DNA of 64,000 nucleotides from JAGVJT01 sp964471225 (GTDB lineage Bacteria; Pseudomonadota; Gammaproteobacteria; Legionellales; Legionellaceae), in assembly GCA_964471225.1 (NCBI GenBank), contig CAYYEZ010000035.1, positions 1-64,000 on the forward strand, written 5' to 3'. The stretch's first letter is position 1; each line of letters starts with the position of its first letter. The notes beneath the pieces were generated by a model. The model was not told the origin of the DNA, did not search any database, and worked only from the letters and a program-made list of their open reading frames with translations. Of the stretch, positions 25,239 through 33,385 are shown piece by piece. The translations under genes were made by a program, and so were the position numbers.

Positions 25239-26486
25239 ATGAAAAATTCATATACAGATAAAGTTAGGCGCCTCGTAGAATATCTAGAAGTAGAAGCTGA
25301 AATTATTCATAATCTTAGCGACTCTCCTGTGTCGGCAGCAGTTCGTTTGATTGACGCGACTATCGTGATTATGAACCATGCCAATGCGACTGGAATCGAT
25401 CTTGAAGAGCCTAAAAAAATCCCACTTATTGTTAAGTTAGCGATTGAAAATCTGCAACATGAAATGCGTGGTGTCCCCCGCGACTTGAAAAGAAATCCGA
25501 GAGTTTTAGCTAAAGTAGCTCAATTGGAGGCTAATGAGCACGCTGATATCAAAGAGGCGATTACTGAGGAGATGGTTCAAGCTTCGCAATTGGCTCTTGC
25601 AAACATGCCAAAACTTAAAAAGAGCCCTAGTCCGTTAAATGCCGAGCAAAAGAAAATATTTCTGAATATGTTAAATGTCCTTTTAGTCAACACCGACACT
25701 CAATCTGAGCTTGAGCAAGATGAGCTTGATGAGATGCTTGCTAAAGGTATTCATCAAATAAAAAAACATGCTTATGCACTTGGATTGGCTGATGATGTAT
25801 TTGAACAAGATAAGGATTTGGCTATTCGCCTTCGAGTATTAGACTCCTACGCGAGTTCATATGCTTTTGATGATGAGCCTCTTAGGTCGCTTTATCCTCA
25901 CAGATTCTACGAAAAACAATTACCATTAACGCCTGAGGAGATAAAGCAAGCAACGCGTATTTTATTCAATAAAAATCAACTGGAAATTGTTGATAAACTT
26001 AAATCGGCATTTGAAATGCATGCAGATAAAGTAAAAGAAAATAAGCCATTACTTGATGCTTTGATCGATCCTTTGCGAGTGGCATTAAAGTCTTTTTCTG
26101 ACACAGGTAATTTGGTTGAGTTTAAAAAAGCCGCTAATCAAATTCTCAAAGATAGTCAATCAACGATAGTTGCGCGTGCAGAGCCGTCTGCGTTTAAGAG
26201 TTTATACAATGCTGTTGTATTTGTATTACGCTCTTTCTTCAGGATATTTGACCATATTATCTCAACATTAACTTTTAGAGAAAAATTAATGCGCGATACT
26301 CAAACTCCATTAGCCATGCGCGCAACAGGTAAAATGCACTTTTTTACTTATTGCGATAACCCTCTGCCTGAAGCAGCTCAAGCAAAAGCTTCCTTAGAGA
26401 CGCTGAAATCAGTGTTTGATAGCGCTATTGAAAAATTTGAAAAGATGGGCGAGAGCTCGCATCAGCAAATTTTAGCCTTGAATTAA
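25239..26486 (+). CDS. Protein of unknown family inserted between yceD and rpmF; candidate effector
   Basis: A 415-residue, largely helical and charged protein that I do not recognise. There is no signal peptide. A moderately hydrophobic patch (SLYNAVVFVLRSFFRIFDHI, about 323-342) might touch membranes. It contains several Leu/Lys/Glu-rich helices with no catalytic motif visible. A GGAAAAAAA purine tract precedes the ATG. A strong terminator follows directly, so it is its own transcription unit or the end of the yceD unit. Its location beside a eukaryotic-type kinase gene in a broken housekeeping operon suggests a host-interaction role; this is inference. Confidence 0.65.
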   Translation: MKNSYTDKVRRLVEYLEVEAEIIHNLSDSPVSAAVRLIDATIVIMNHANATGIDLEEPKKIPLIVKLAIENLQHEMRGVPRDLKRNPRVLAKVAQLEANEHADIKEAITEEMVQASQLALANMPKLKKSPSPLNAEQKKIFLNMLNVLLVNTDTQSELEQDELDEMLAKGIHQIKKHAYALGLADDVFEQDKDLAIRLRVLDSYASSYAFDDEPLRSLYPHRFYEKQLPLTPEEIKQATRILFNKNQLEIVDKLKSAFEMHADKVKENKPLLDALIDPLRVALKSFSDTGNLVEFKKAANQILKDSQSTIVARAEPSAFKSLYNAVVFVLRSFFRIFDHIISTLTFREKLMRDTQTPLAMRATGKMHFFTYCDNPLPEAAQAKASLETLKSVFDSAIEKFEKMGESSHQQILALN

Positions 26487-26498
26487 TTTTATACTCTC

Positions 26499-26535
26499 AA
26501 AGCCTAGCGAATGTAACATAAGCTAGGCTTTTTTT
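26499..26535 (+). terminator. Rho-independent terminator after the 415-residue unknown gene
   Basis: Arms AAAGCCTAGC and GCTAGGCTTT around a loop of 13 bases, followed by a run of seven T. A textbook intrinsic terminator; it separates the unknown gene from the kinase gene that starts at 26550. Confidence 0.9.
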
Positions 26536-26549
26536 ATTGAAGAAAATAA

Positions 26550-27635
26550 ATGCAAACAAAACTATCAATCGAATTGAACGGCCCTTATGGTCAACTGATG
26601 TACGAGAAAATTGGGGAGGGCTCGTTTTCTACAGTTTATCGTACAGTGCCTGGTACAGCGTCTATGCATGCACTCAAAAAGCCCTCTCAGTATAATGTTG
26701 ATACTTATGTGACATATCGGCGGGAGCTAGAAGTTCTTTCATTATTTGTTCAGCCTTACCCGCATCCTAATATCATTAAATTTATCCAAGGGTTTTATGA
26801 AGAGAGGCCTCATCTTTTCATAAACAATACTTATCTTGCTTTTGAATGCGCAAATCGAGAGGACCTGATGTCATATTTGAGTGAGTCTGCTTCTTTTCTT
26901 CCATCTCGAATTCGTTATAAAATCCTTTTGGGCGTTGCTCAGGGGTTAGATCATCTTCATACTAATTGTCTTTTAATTCATCGTGACTTGAAAGCTGAAA
27001 ATGTAGTTTTAGACTTTTGCGATCATGAGATCGTGCCTAAAATCGTTGATTTTGGGATGTCTTTTTCTATTCCTAGTACTGACGCAGTGCTTGATAATGT
27101 GCCTTGCGGAGGTTCTCCTCCTTATATTTCTCCAGAAACTCTCGCCGAGCGCAGTTGTTCCGTGAAGTCAGATGTTTATGCTTTTTCAATACTTATGTAT
27201 GTGATGATTCATTTTTCATATCCCTTAAATACTTTTTTTAGTAGCGAACACATTGATGAAATGAAACAGGGGCTAGAGCTAGTTCTTCAGGGCTATCGAG
27301 AAGAATTTTCTCCGTGTATTTCGATAGAAGATCAAAGGATGATCCATGATACATGGGCACCAAATCCAATAGATAGACCTACAGCGAGACAGATAGTTGA
27401 ATATCTGCAATTTGTATTAACGAGCATGGATTTGTCGGATGTGGCACCAGTTTTTTCATTTCCCGAAAAAAAACGATTGAAATTATGGAAGGGCCCTAGA
27501 TTTGGTATTTTTGATAGGCAAGAAAATGTTGTTTTAACGACAGCCGATTCAACGAAATCTAGTGAAGAATCATTGGAAGAGGCTGAAAACAGTTATTTGG
27601 GTTTTCTAACCGCTTGGCTTTCTGCTCCAAATTAG
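26550..27635 (+). CDS. Eukaryotic-type Ser/Thr protein kinase, candidate effector
   Basis: A 361-residue soluble protein kinase. All core motifs are intact: Gly-rich loop G22-EGSFSTVY, ATP-anchoring Lys43 (HALKKPS), alphaC Glu near 59-61 (RRELEVL), catalytic loop H144-RDLKAEN, D167-FG, SPE motif at about 194-196 and SDVYAFSILM. The kinase domain ends near 290. The last 60 residues are a hydrophilic tail with a Glu-rich block (SSEESLEEAENS) close to the C-terminus, like the E-block that directs Dot/Icm substrates. It lacks the transmembrane and PASTA regions of bacterial housekeeping PknB kinases. Secretion is inference; kinase activity is well supported by the motifs. Confidence 0.85.
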   Translation: MQTKLSIELNGPYGQLMYEKIGEGSFSTVYRTVPGTASMHALKKPSQYNVDTYVTYRRELEVLSLFVQPYPHPNIIKFIQGFYEERPHLFINNTYLAFECANREDLMSYLSESASFLPSRIRYKILLGVAQGLDHLHTNCLLIHRDLKAENVVLDFCDHEIVPKIVDFGMSFSIPSTDAVLDNVPCGGSPPYISPETLAERSCSVKSDVYAFSILMYVMIHFSYPLNTFFSSEHIDEMKQGLELVLQGYREEFSPCISIEDQRMIHDTWAPNPIDRPTARQIVEYLQFVLTSMDLSDVAPVFSFPEKKRLKLWKGPRFGIFDRQENVVLTTADSTKSSEESLEEAENSYLGFLTAWLSAPN

Positions 27636-27642
27636 GTAAAAT
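27614..27642 (+). promoter_or_regulatory. Candidate promoter for rpmF-plsX-fab operon inside the end of the kinase gene
   Basis: TTGGCT (27614-27619) and TAAAAT (27637-27642) with a 17-base spacer. The -35 box lies within the last codons of the kinase gene and the -10 box just beyond its stop, 42 bases before the rpmF ATG. It would let the ribosomal/fatty-acid operon be expressed independently of the inserted genes. Read by eye. Confidence 0.5.
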
Positions 27643-27683
27643 CCGCGTTTAAAAATGATCTTGTTTTGTTTAGGAGTTACAAA

Positions 27684-27884
27684 ATGGCAGTACAACAGAA
27701 TAAAAAATCACGCTCAAAGCGCGATATGCGACGTTCACATGATAGCTTGGTCAAGCCTACACTGTCTGTGAATGCGACAACAGGTGAGGTTCATTTACGT
27801 CATCATGTTACGCCAGATGGATATGATTGCCGTGGCGAGCGTCAGGTTATCATGACTGATACAGTTTACGAAGACAAAGAGTAA
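27684..27884 (+). CDS. rpmF: 50S ribosomal protein L32
   Basis: A 66-residue L32 with the standard start AVQQNKKSRSKRDMRRSHD and the HHVTPDGYDCRG segment. Unlike many L32 proteins only one Cys of a possible zinc ribbon remains. The ATG at 27684 is set by the TAGGAG ribosome site; the open frame begins six codons earlier. It opens the fatty-acid synthesis operon, 6 bases before plsX. Confidence 0.95.
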   Translation: MAVQQNKKSRSKRDMRRSHDSLVKPTLSVNATTGEVHLRHHVTPDGYDCRGERQVIMTDTVYEDKE

Positions 27885-27890
27885 TTTTCG

Positions 27891-28919
27891 TTGAAAACTA
27901 CAACCATTGCGATCGATGCAATGGGAGGAGACCATGGCTTACGCGTCGTGGTCCCAGCTTGTGTTCGTGCAGTAAAAAAAGACTCGAACCTATCGTTGAT
28001 GATGGTCGGTGATCGAGAGCAAATCTCGTATCATTTGAAGAAGCAAGGAATGTTAGAGCACAAACAGTTTTCAATTGTGCATGCTTCGGAAGTTGTTGCC
28101 ATGGACGAGCTGCCCTCTCATGCACTCCGAAATAAAAAAGACTCTTCTATGCGTGTCGCCATTAATTTGGTGAAAGAAGGTCACGCCGCTGCCTGTGTTA
28201 GTGCTGGAAATACCGGTGCACTCATGGCAACTGCACGCTTTGTTTTAAAGACACTTCCCGGAATTGACAGGCCTGCAATTATTGCTGAGCTGCCCACTAA
28301 AAAGGGCCGTACGCGAGTGATTGATTTGGGTGCAAACGTTGATTCATGTGCAGAGCATCTGTTTCAATTTGCTGTTATGGGTTCGGCACTTATTCAAGCA
28401 TTAGATAATAAGCCTAGCCCTAAAATTGCTGTATTGAATATTGGTGTTGAGGAAATCAAAGGTAACGATCAAGTCAAAAGAACTGCACATATGCTCTCTG
28501 AATGCAGTTTGCTTGCTTACGTCGGCTATGTCGAAGGAGACCAGTTTTATTCTGGTGAGGTAGACTTAATCGTTTGCGATGGGTTTGTCGGTAACGTTGC
28601 CCTAAAAGCAAGTGAGGGCATTGCGAATTTGATGCTAAGTACCATTAAAGAATCTTTCTTAAAAAACTGGTGGTATCAGTTTATTGGCTTATTAGCTAAA
28701 CCTGCACTGATGAACGTTAAAAAGCGTATGGATCCTGCGCGCTATAATGGTGCGAGTATGCTAGGGCTGAATGGCATTGTTGTCAAAAGTCATGGTGGTG
28801 CTTCAGCACTTGCGTTTGAATTTGCAATAGAGGAAGCAGTGCAACAAGCAAAAATGAACGTTGTAGAGTTAGTACGTGATAAAATTGCTGACTTTATGAA
28901 TGAAGGACTTATTTTATAG
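27891..28919 (+). CDS. plsX: Phosphate acyltransferase PlsX
   Basis: A 342-residue enzyme that makes acyl-phosphate from acyl-ACP for phospholipid synthesis. Family segments are AIDAMGGDHGLRVVVPA, VSAGNTGALMA, DLGANVDS, NIGVEEIKGN and CDGFVGNVALKASEG. The start is a TTG, directly before the conserved KTTTIAIDAMGGD. In most gammaproteobacteria fabH follows; here the next gene is fabD, 11 bases on. Confidence 0.95.
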   Translation: MKTTTIAIDAMGGDHGLRVVVPACVRAVKKDSNLSLMMVGDREQISYHLKKQGMLEHKQFSIVHASEVVAMDELPSHALRNKKDSSMRVAINLVKEGHAAACVSAGNTGALMATARFVLKTLPGIDRPAIIAELPTKKGRTRVIDLGANVDSCAEHLFQFAVMGSALIQALDNKPSPKIAVLNIGVEEIKGNDQVKRTAHMLSECSLLAYVGYVEGDQFYSGEVDLIVCDGFVGNVALKASEGIANLMLSTIKESFLKNWWYQFIGLLAKPALMNVKKRMDPARYNGASMLGLNGIVVKSHGGASALAFEFAIEEAVQQAKMNVVELVRDKIADFMNEGLIL

Positions 28920-28930
28920 GTACTAGTAAG

Positions 28931-29896
28931 ATGCATACACCGATTGCTCTAGTTTTCCCTGGTCAGGGGTCTCAATCTTTAGGCATGCTCTCAGAGCTTG
29001 CGGCTGAGCATCCTTTGGTTAAACACGTGTTCGATGAAGTCTCTCACGTCCTAAATGAAGATATCTGGACCTTAGTCTCTGAGGGACCATTAGAGCGTTT
29101 AAATCAGACCGAGTATACTCAAGTTGCGATGCTAGCAGCTGATGTTGCTGTTTTTCGTGTGCTTCAATCCCAAGCAAAATTACCCGAGACGATGTATCTT
29201 GCTGGACACAGTTTGGGAGAGTATGCCGCTTTAGTTTGCGCTGAAGCGCTCTCATTATCTGATGCGGCTATGTTGGTGCGAAAAAGAGGGCAATTGATGC
29301 AGGAAACGGTGCCTTTAGGAAAGGGTGCGATGGCTGCGATTGTAGGGCTTGATGATGATGTCGTTGAAGCGCTGTGCGAGCGAGTGAGCCGGCCCGAATC
29401 TCTTGTCGAGCCAGCAAATTATAATGCAATCGGTCAAGTTGTTGTTGCCGGTCACGCTGAGGCTGTTTCTTTGGCTGTTGAAGAAGCACAACAATTGAAC
29501 GCACGATTAGCGATGGTCATTCCTGTTAGCGTTCCTTGTCATTGCGAGTTATTACGCCCGGCATCATTACGCTTTGAGTCTTTTGTCTTAACGACGCCTT
29601 TTATGAAACCTAAATATCCTGTGTTAAGTACTGTTGATTTGTCTCAATATGAGACAATTGAGGCAATACAAAGTAATCTTATTGCTCAGTTATATTTGCC
29701 TGTACGCTGGGTTGAGCTTATTCAAAAACTGCACGCACATCACGTAAAATATATTTTTGAGTGTGGTCCTGGAAAAGTCTTATCGGGTTTAGTTAAGCGT
29801 ATTGAGAAAACACTGCCTGTACAGAGTATTTATCATCCTGCGTCGTTGAATGACGCTTTACTTATCTTAAATCAGCTAAAGGATTCACATGAGTGA
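28931..29896 (+). CDS. fabD: Malonyl-CoA:ACP transacylase FabD
   Basis: A 321-residue enzyme that loads malonate onto ACP. It has the N-terminal FPGQGSQSLGM, the nucleophile Ser94 in AGHSLGEYAALV and the partner His204 in VPCHCELL. It follows plsX directly without an intervening fabH and overlaps fabG by 8 bases. Confidence 0.95.
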   Translation: MHTPIALVFPGQGSQSLGMLSELAAEHPLVKHVFDEVSHVLNEDIWTLVSEGPLERLNQTEYTQVAMLAADVAVFRVLQSQAKLPETMYLAGHSLGEYAALVCAEALSLSDAAMLVRKRGQLMQETVPLGKGAMAAIVGLDDDVVEALCERVSRPESLVEPANYNAIGQVVVAGHAEAVSLAVEEAQQLNARLAMVIPVSVPCHCELLRPASLRFESFVLTTPFMKPKYPVLSTVDLSQYETIEAIQSNLIAQLYLPVRWVELIQKLHAHHVKYIFECGPGKVLSGLVKRIEKTLPVQSIYHPASLNDALLILNQLKDSHE

Positions 29897-30635
29897 TTTA
29901 CAAGGCAAAGTTGCCTTAGTGACAGGTGCGTCACGCGGCATAGGGGCTGCGATTGCGCAGTTGCTAGCAGAACGAGGCGCTTATGTTGTGGGAACTGCAA
30001 CCACTGATGAAGGTGCGCATCGTATTGATGATTTTTTTAAAACTAATCATTTATCTGGTGAAGGCGCGACATTGAACGTGACGAATCAAGAAAGTGTTGA
30101 TACACTTTTGGAATCTTTATCTTCGCGAGATAAATCGCCATCGATTTTGGTGAATAATGCCGGTGTGACAGCTGATAATTTGTTGCTGCGTATGGAAGAC
30201 GAAGAATGGTATCGTGTGATAGAGACAAATTTAAATTCTGTATATCGTTTAAGTAGAGCCTGCTTGAAGCCAATGTTTAGGGCGCGATGGGGTAGAATTA
30301 TCACTATTGGTTCCGTTGTTGGCTCATCAGGAAACTCTGGTCAGACGAATTATACAGCTGCGAAAGCAGGGGTAGTTGGGTTTTCTAAATCTCTTGCCCA
30401 AGAAATGGGTAGTCGTGGTATTACTGCGAATGTGGTTGCTCCAGGATTTATTGATACAGATATGACAAGAGAGTTGCCTGATGCTGTTAAGGATGAGATG
30501 TTGAAGCGTATTGCTTTAAAGCGTTTCGGTCAGGCGAAAGATATTGCATCGGCTGTTGCGTTCCTGGCATCAGATGCAGCGAATTATATTACTGGCGAAA
30601 CAATTCACGTAAACGGTGGAATGTATATGGATTAG
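29889..30635 (+). CDS. fabG: 3-oxoacyl-ACP reductase FabG
   Basis: A 248-residue short-chain dehydrogenase that performs the NADPH-dependent reduction in fatty-acid elongation. It has TGASRGIGAAIA at 13-22, the NNAG motif (89-92), and the catalytic Ser142/Tyr155/Lys159 (NYTAAKAG). The start lies inside the end of fabD. Confidence 0.95.
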   Translation: MSDLQGKVALVTGASRGIGAAIAQLLAERGAYVVGTATTDEGAHRIDDFFKTNHLSGEGATLNVTNQESVDTLLESLSSRDKSPSILVNNAGVTADNLLLRMEDEEWYRVIETNLNSVYRLSRACLKPMFRARWGRIITIGSVVGSSGNSGQTNYTAAKAGVVGFSKSLAQEMGSRGITANVVAPGFIDTDMTRELPDAVKDEMLKRIALKRFGQAKDIASAVAFLASDAANYITGETIHVNGGMYMD

Positions 30636-30710
30636 GGCTTGCGTTATTTTTTGAATTGAATAAACTGACGCATCATTGATTTTTTTAAACCGAAAGAGGA
30701 AATGCACAAT

Positions 30711-30956
30711 ATGAGTACAGTAGCAGAACGAGTTCGTAAAATTGTTGTTGAACAATTAGGCGTAAAAGAAGAAGAGCTCCGAAACGATGCATCGTTTGTT
30801 GATGATTTGGGCGCCGACTCGTTGGATACAGTTGAGTTAGTGATGGCTCTTGAAGAAGAATTTGAAACAGAAATCCCAGACGAAAAAGCTGAGAAAATCA
30901 CGACAATCCAAGATGCAATTGATTACATTGAATCAAATTTGACTGATAAAGAATAA
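30711..30956 (+). CDS. acpP: Acyl carrier protein
   Basis: An 81-residue acidic ACP. The phosphopantetheine site is Ser37 in DDLGADSLDTVELVMALE. The ATG at 30711 is chosen because an AGAGGA ribosome site sits at a normal distance; the ATG at 30702 would be too close to it. In E. coli fabF follows acpP; here tmk follows after 7 bases, so fabF and mltG are missing from this place. Confidence 0.95.
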   Translation: MSTVAERVRKIVVEQLGVKEEELRNDASFVDDLGADSLDTVELVMALEEEFETEIPDEKAEKITTIQDAIDYIESNLTDKE

Positions 30957-30963
30957 GACACGA

Positions 30964-31593
30964 ATGGGCCGTGGCCGTTTTATTGTCTTAGAAGGACTAG
31001 AGGGCGCTGGAAAATCGACTGCAATGGCGACAATTCAGCGTGTCCTTGAATCTCGCGTGAATCTTGTGATTACGCGAGAGCCCGGCGGAACGACTGTCGG
31101 TGAATCTATACGAGAGATTTTAAAGCACTCTACTCATGCGGTGCCACTTGAGGCGAAGGCGGAGCTCTTGTTGTTCTATGCCGCCCGTGTGCAGTTATTG
31201 CATGAAGCGATACTTCCTGCGCTTGAAAGGGGGGATTGGGTTCTGACCGATCGCTTTGAGCTTTCCACTTTTGCCTATCAAGGTGGAGGACGTGGATTGG
31301 ATAGACAATTTATCCATCAGCTTTCTGATTATTGTTTGTCAGGTTTTCAACCTGATTTGTTGCTTTTTCTTGATTTGCCACCCAAAGTTGGATTATCTCG
31401 TGTTGCTAAACGAGGCGAAAAAGATCGTATCGAGAGAGAACCTGATGCTTTTTTTGAGCGTGTTTATCAATGTTATCGGGAAGAGTTGGCGCATTTTCAG
31501 CACGCTCAAGTCATTGATGCAACACGTCCTCTAAGTGAAGTGCAACAGACTCTACAACATGTTTTAGAAACTTATCTGAATACTCATGGATAG
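30964..31593 (+). CDS. tmk: Thymidylate kinase
   Basis: A 209-residue P-loop kinase that phosphorylates dTMP. It has GLEGAGKST at about 10-18, the TREPGGTTVGE segment with the DRX-type DRFELSTFAYQGGGR motif, and a LID-like region. It overlaps holB by 8 bases, as in many gammaproteobacteria. Confidence 0.94.
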   Translation: MGRGRFIVLEGLEGAGKSTAMATIQRVLESRVNLVITREPGGTTVGESIREILKHSTHAVPLEAKAELLLFYAARVQLLHEAILPALERGDWVLTDRFELSTFAYQGGGRGLDRQFIHQLSDYCLSGFQPDLLLFLDLPPKVGLSRVAKRGEKDRIEREPDAFFERVYQCYREELAHFQHAQVIDATRPLSEVQQTLQHVLETYLNTHG

Positions 31594-32542
31594 CACAGAC
31601 GCACTCATTTCAATTGAAAGTATAGAGTCTCATCGAAGAGTATGGGCTTCTTGCCAGTCTTTGTTGGCTTCAGAAACTTTGCCACAAGCACTGTTGTTAT
31701 TAGGACCTAAACATACGCACATGCTCACATTTGCGTATCGTTGGATAGCGAGTGTTTTTTGTAAAGAAAAGTCGTCACCTTGTGGTCAATGCCGTTCTTG
31801 TGAAATGGTGCAAACAGGTTTTCACCCTGATTTAGTAACTTTGACTAAAGAAGAGGGGGCCTCAGCCATCAAAATCGAACAAATTCGGATGTTACAAGAA
31901 ACAATTTATCAAACACCTTCTTGGCAACAGTTTCGATTTATCCTGCTTTATCCGATTGACGCACTTAATTTAGCTGCGAGCAATGCGCTACTGAAGCTGC
32001 TTGAAGAGCCTCCGCCACATGTGAAATTTATTTTAATTTCAGAAAGTTACCAGGTTTTACCCACATTACTCAGTCGCTGTCAGCGCCTTTATTTTAATAG
32101 TGCTGAAAGCTTTAGGCAACTTCATGTGAACTATATGAATATTGCCGAGCATTATCCTGAGACCTCTGTGCGTTATCAACTTAAACAAGAGCAAGGCGAG
32201 TTTTGTGCTCTGATTGAACGGTTATTGAGTAAAGAAGTGAGTGTATGCGAAGCAGCACTTCGTTGGCAAAAAGTTGAGCTGGATGACTTTTTGTGGTTTT
32301 TTTATCTTTTTACCGCAACGTGTATTGCGAAAACAAAGTTGGGTTTAACAAAGGAATCTTCAGAATTTAAAGTGATTCAGCAACTGTGTCGACGATTTAA
32401 ACAGCCGATGCATTTGTACACAGTATTAGATAAAACGCTAGATTTCATGGCAACTTTAAAACAGAATATCGCGCTTAATCACGCGCTTGTGATAGAAAGC
32501 TTGCTTTTAAGCTTAATAGAGGCACCTGATGCATACATCTAA
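31586..32542 (+). CDS. holB: DNA polymerase III delta' subunit
   Basis: A 318-residue clamp-loader subunit. Signs are the zinc-binding cluster C-G-Q-C-R-S-C with a preceding Cys (VFCKEKSSPCGQCRSC), the IEQIRMLQE segment, SNALLKLLEEPP and a CQR motif after sensor 1. A functional Walker A is absent, as usual for delta'. It overlaps tatD by 14 bases. Confidence 0.9.
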   Translation: MDSTDALISIESIESHRRVWASCQSLLASETLPQALLLLGPKHTHMLTFAYRWIASVFCKEKSSPCGQCRSCEMVQTGFHPDLVTLTKEEGASAIKIEQIRMLQETIYQTPSWQQFRFILLYPIDALNLAASNALLKLLEEPPPHVKFILISESYQVLPTLLSRCQRLYFNSAESFRQLHVNYMNIAEHYPETSVRYQLKQEQGEFCALIERLLSKEVSVCEAALRWQKVELDDFLWFFYLFTATCIAKTKLGLTKESSEFKVIQQLCRRFKQPMHLYTVLDKTLDFMATLKQNIALNHALVIESLLLSLIEAPDAYI

Positions 32543-33317
32543 CTTACCCCTTTTAATTGATTCTCATTGTCATCTAACTCAATTAGATCTCACGTCTTCA
32601 ACGCTTGATGACATATTGAAAGAGGCCACGATGGCAGGTGTGGGACACTTTTTATCTGTATGTATTACGCGAGACGATATTCCTCATTTAGAGCGCTTAG
32701 CCACGCAATATCCCAATATTAGTATTTCAGTCGGTATACATCCTTCTGAAGAGGGTGTGGACCCTATCCATCAAGATGAATTAGTGTCATTGGCAAGTCA
32801 CCCTTCTTGTATCGCGATTGGTGAGACAGGCCTTGATTACTATCACGAGCAAGACAACCAAGCTATCGAAAATCAACAATATTCTTTTAGGCAACATATT
32901 CGTGCTGCACGCGCGCTAAATAAACCGTTGATTATTCACACACGTGAGGCCAGAGAGGACACATTACGTATTATGCGAGAAGAAAAAGCGCATGAGGTGG
33001 GTGGGGTTTTGCATTGTTTTACTGAAACTTTAGACATGGCGTTAGAAGCGATTGATCTGAATTTTTACATCTCATTTTCAGGAATTATCACCTTTAAAAA
33101 TGCTCTCGCACTTCAAGAGGTTGCCTCAAAGTTACCCCTCGATAAAATTTTAATTGAAACAGATGCGCCTTATCTTGCCCCGGTGCCTTTTCGTGGTAAA
33201 CAAAATCATCCCGCACTTGTAAAATATGTTGCATTAAAATTGAGCGAGCTAAAGCAGATTTCTTATGATGAAGTGGCCAAAGTGACATCAGAAAATTTTT
33301 ATCGTTGTTTTAAGTAG
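32529..33317 (+). CDS. TatD family metal-dependent hydrolase
   Basis: A 262-residue TIM-barrel hydrolase, most similar in position to ycfH downstream of holB. Metal ligands are visible in DSHCHL (11-16), GETGLDYYHE, LIIHTREA, HCFTE and the final ETDAPYLAPVPFRGK. TatD proteins are Mg-dependent nucleases involved in DNA repair or turnover. It ends the fab-tmk-holB operon. Confidence 0.9.
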   Translation: MHTSNLPLLIDSHCHLTQLDLTSSTLDDILKEATMAGVGHFLSVCITRDDIPHLERLATQYPNISISVGIHPSEEGVDPIHQDELVSLASHPSCIAIGETGLDYYHEQDNQAIENQQYSFRQHIRAARALNKPLIIHTREAREDTLRIMREEKAHEVGGVLHCFTETLDMALEAIDLNFYISFSGIITFKNALALQEVASKLPLDKILIETDAPYLAPVPFRGKQNHPALVKYVALKLSELKQISYDEVAKVTSENFYRCFK

Positions 33318-33385
33318 TTTCTATTTAAATGTTGTTTTAAAGGGCATTATGATTCATAATAGCACTTTTTATTTGGGTGACTTCC

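Noticed and set aside
25198..26549. PmrA-type regulatory boxes upstream of the effector-like genes
   Set aside because: No TTAATATT-type direct repeat was seen upstream of the effector-like genes I inspected (25239, 26550 and 33386).
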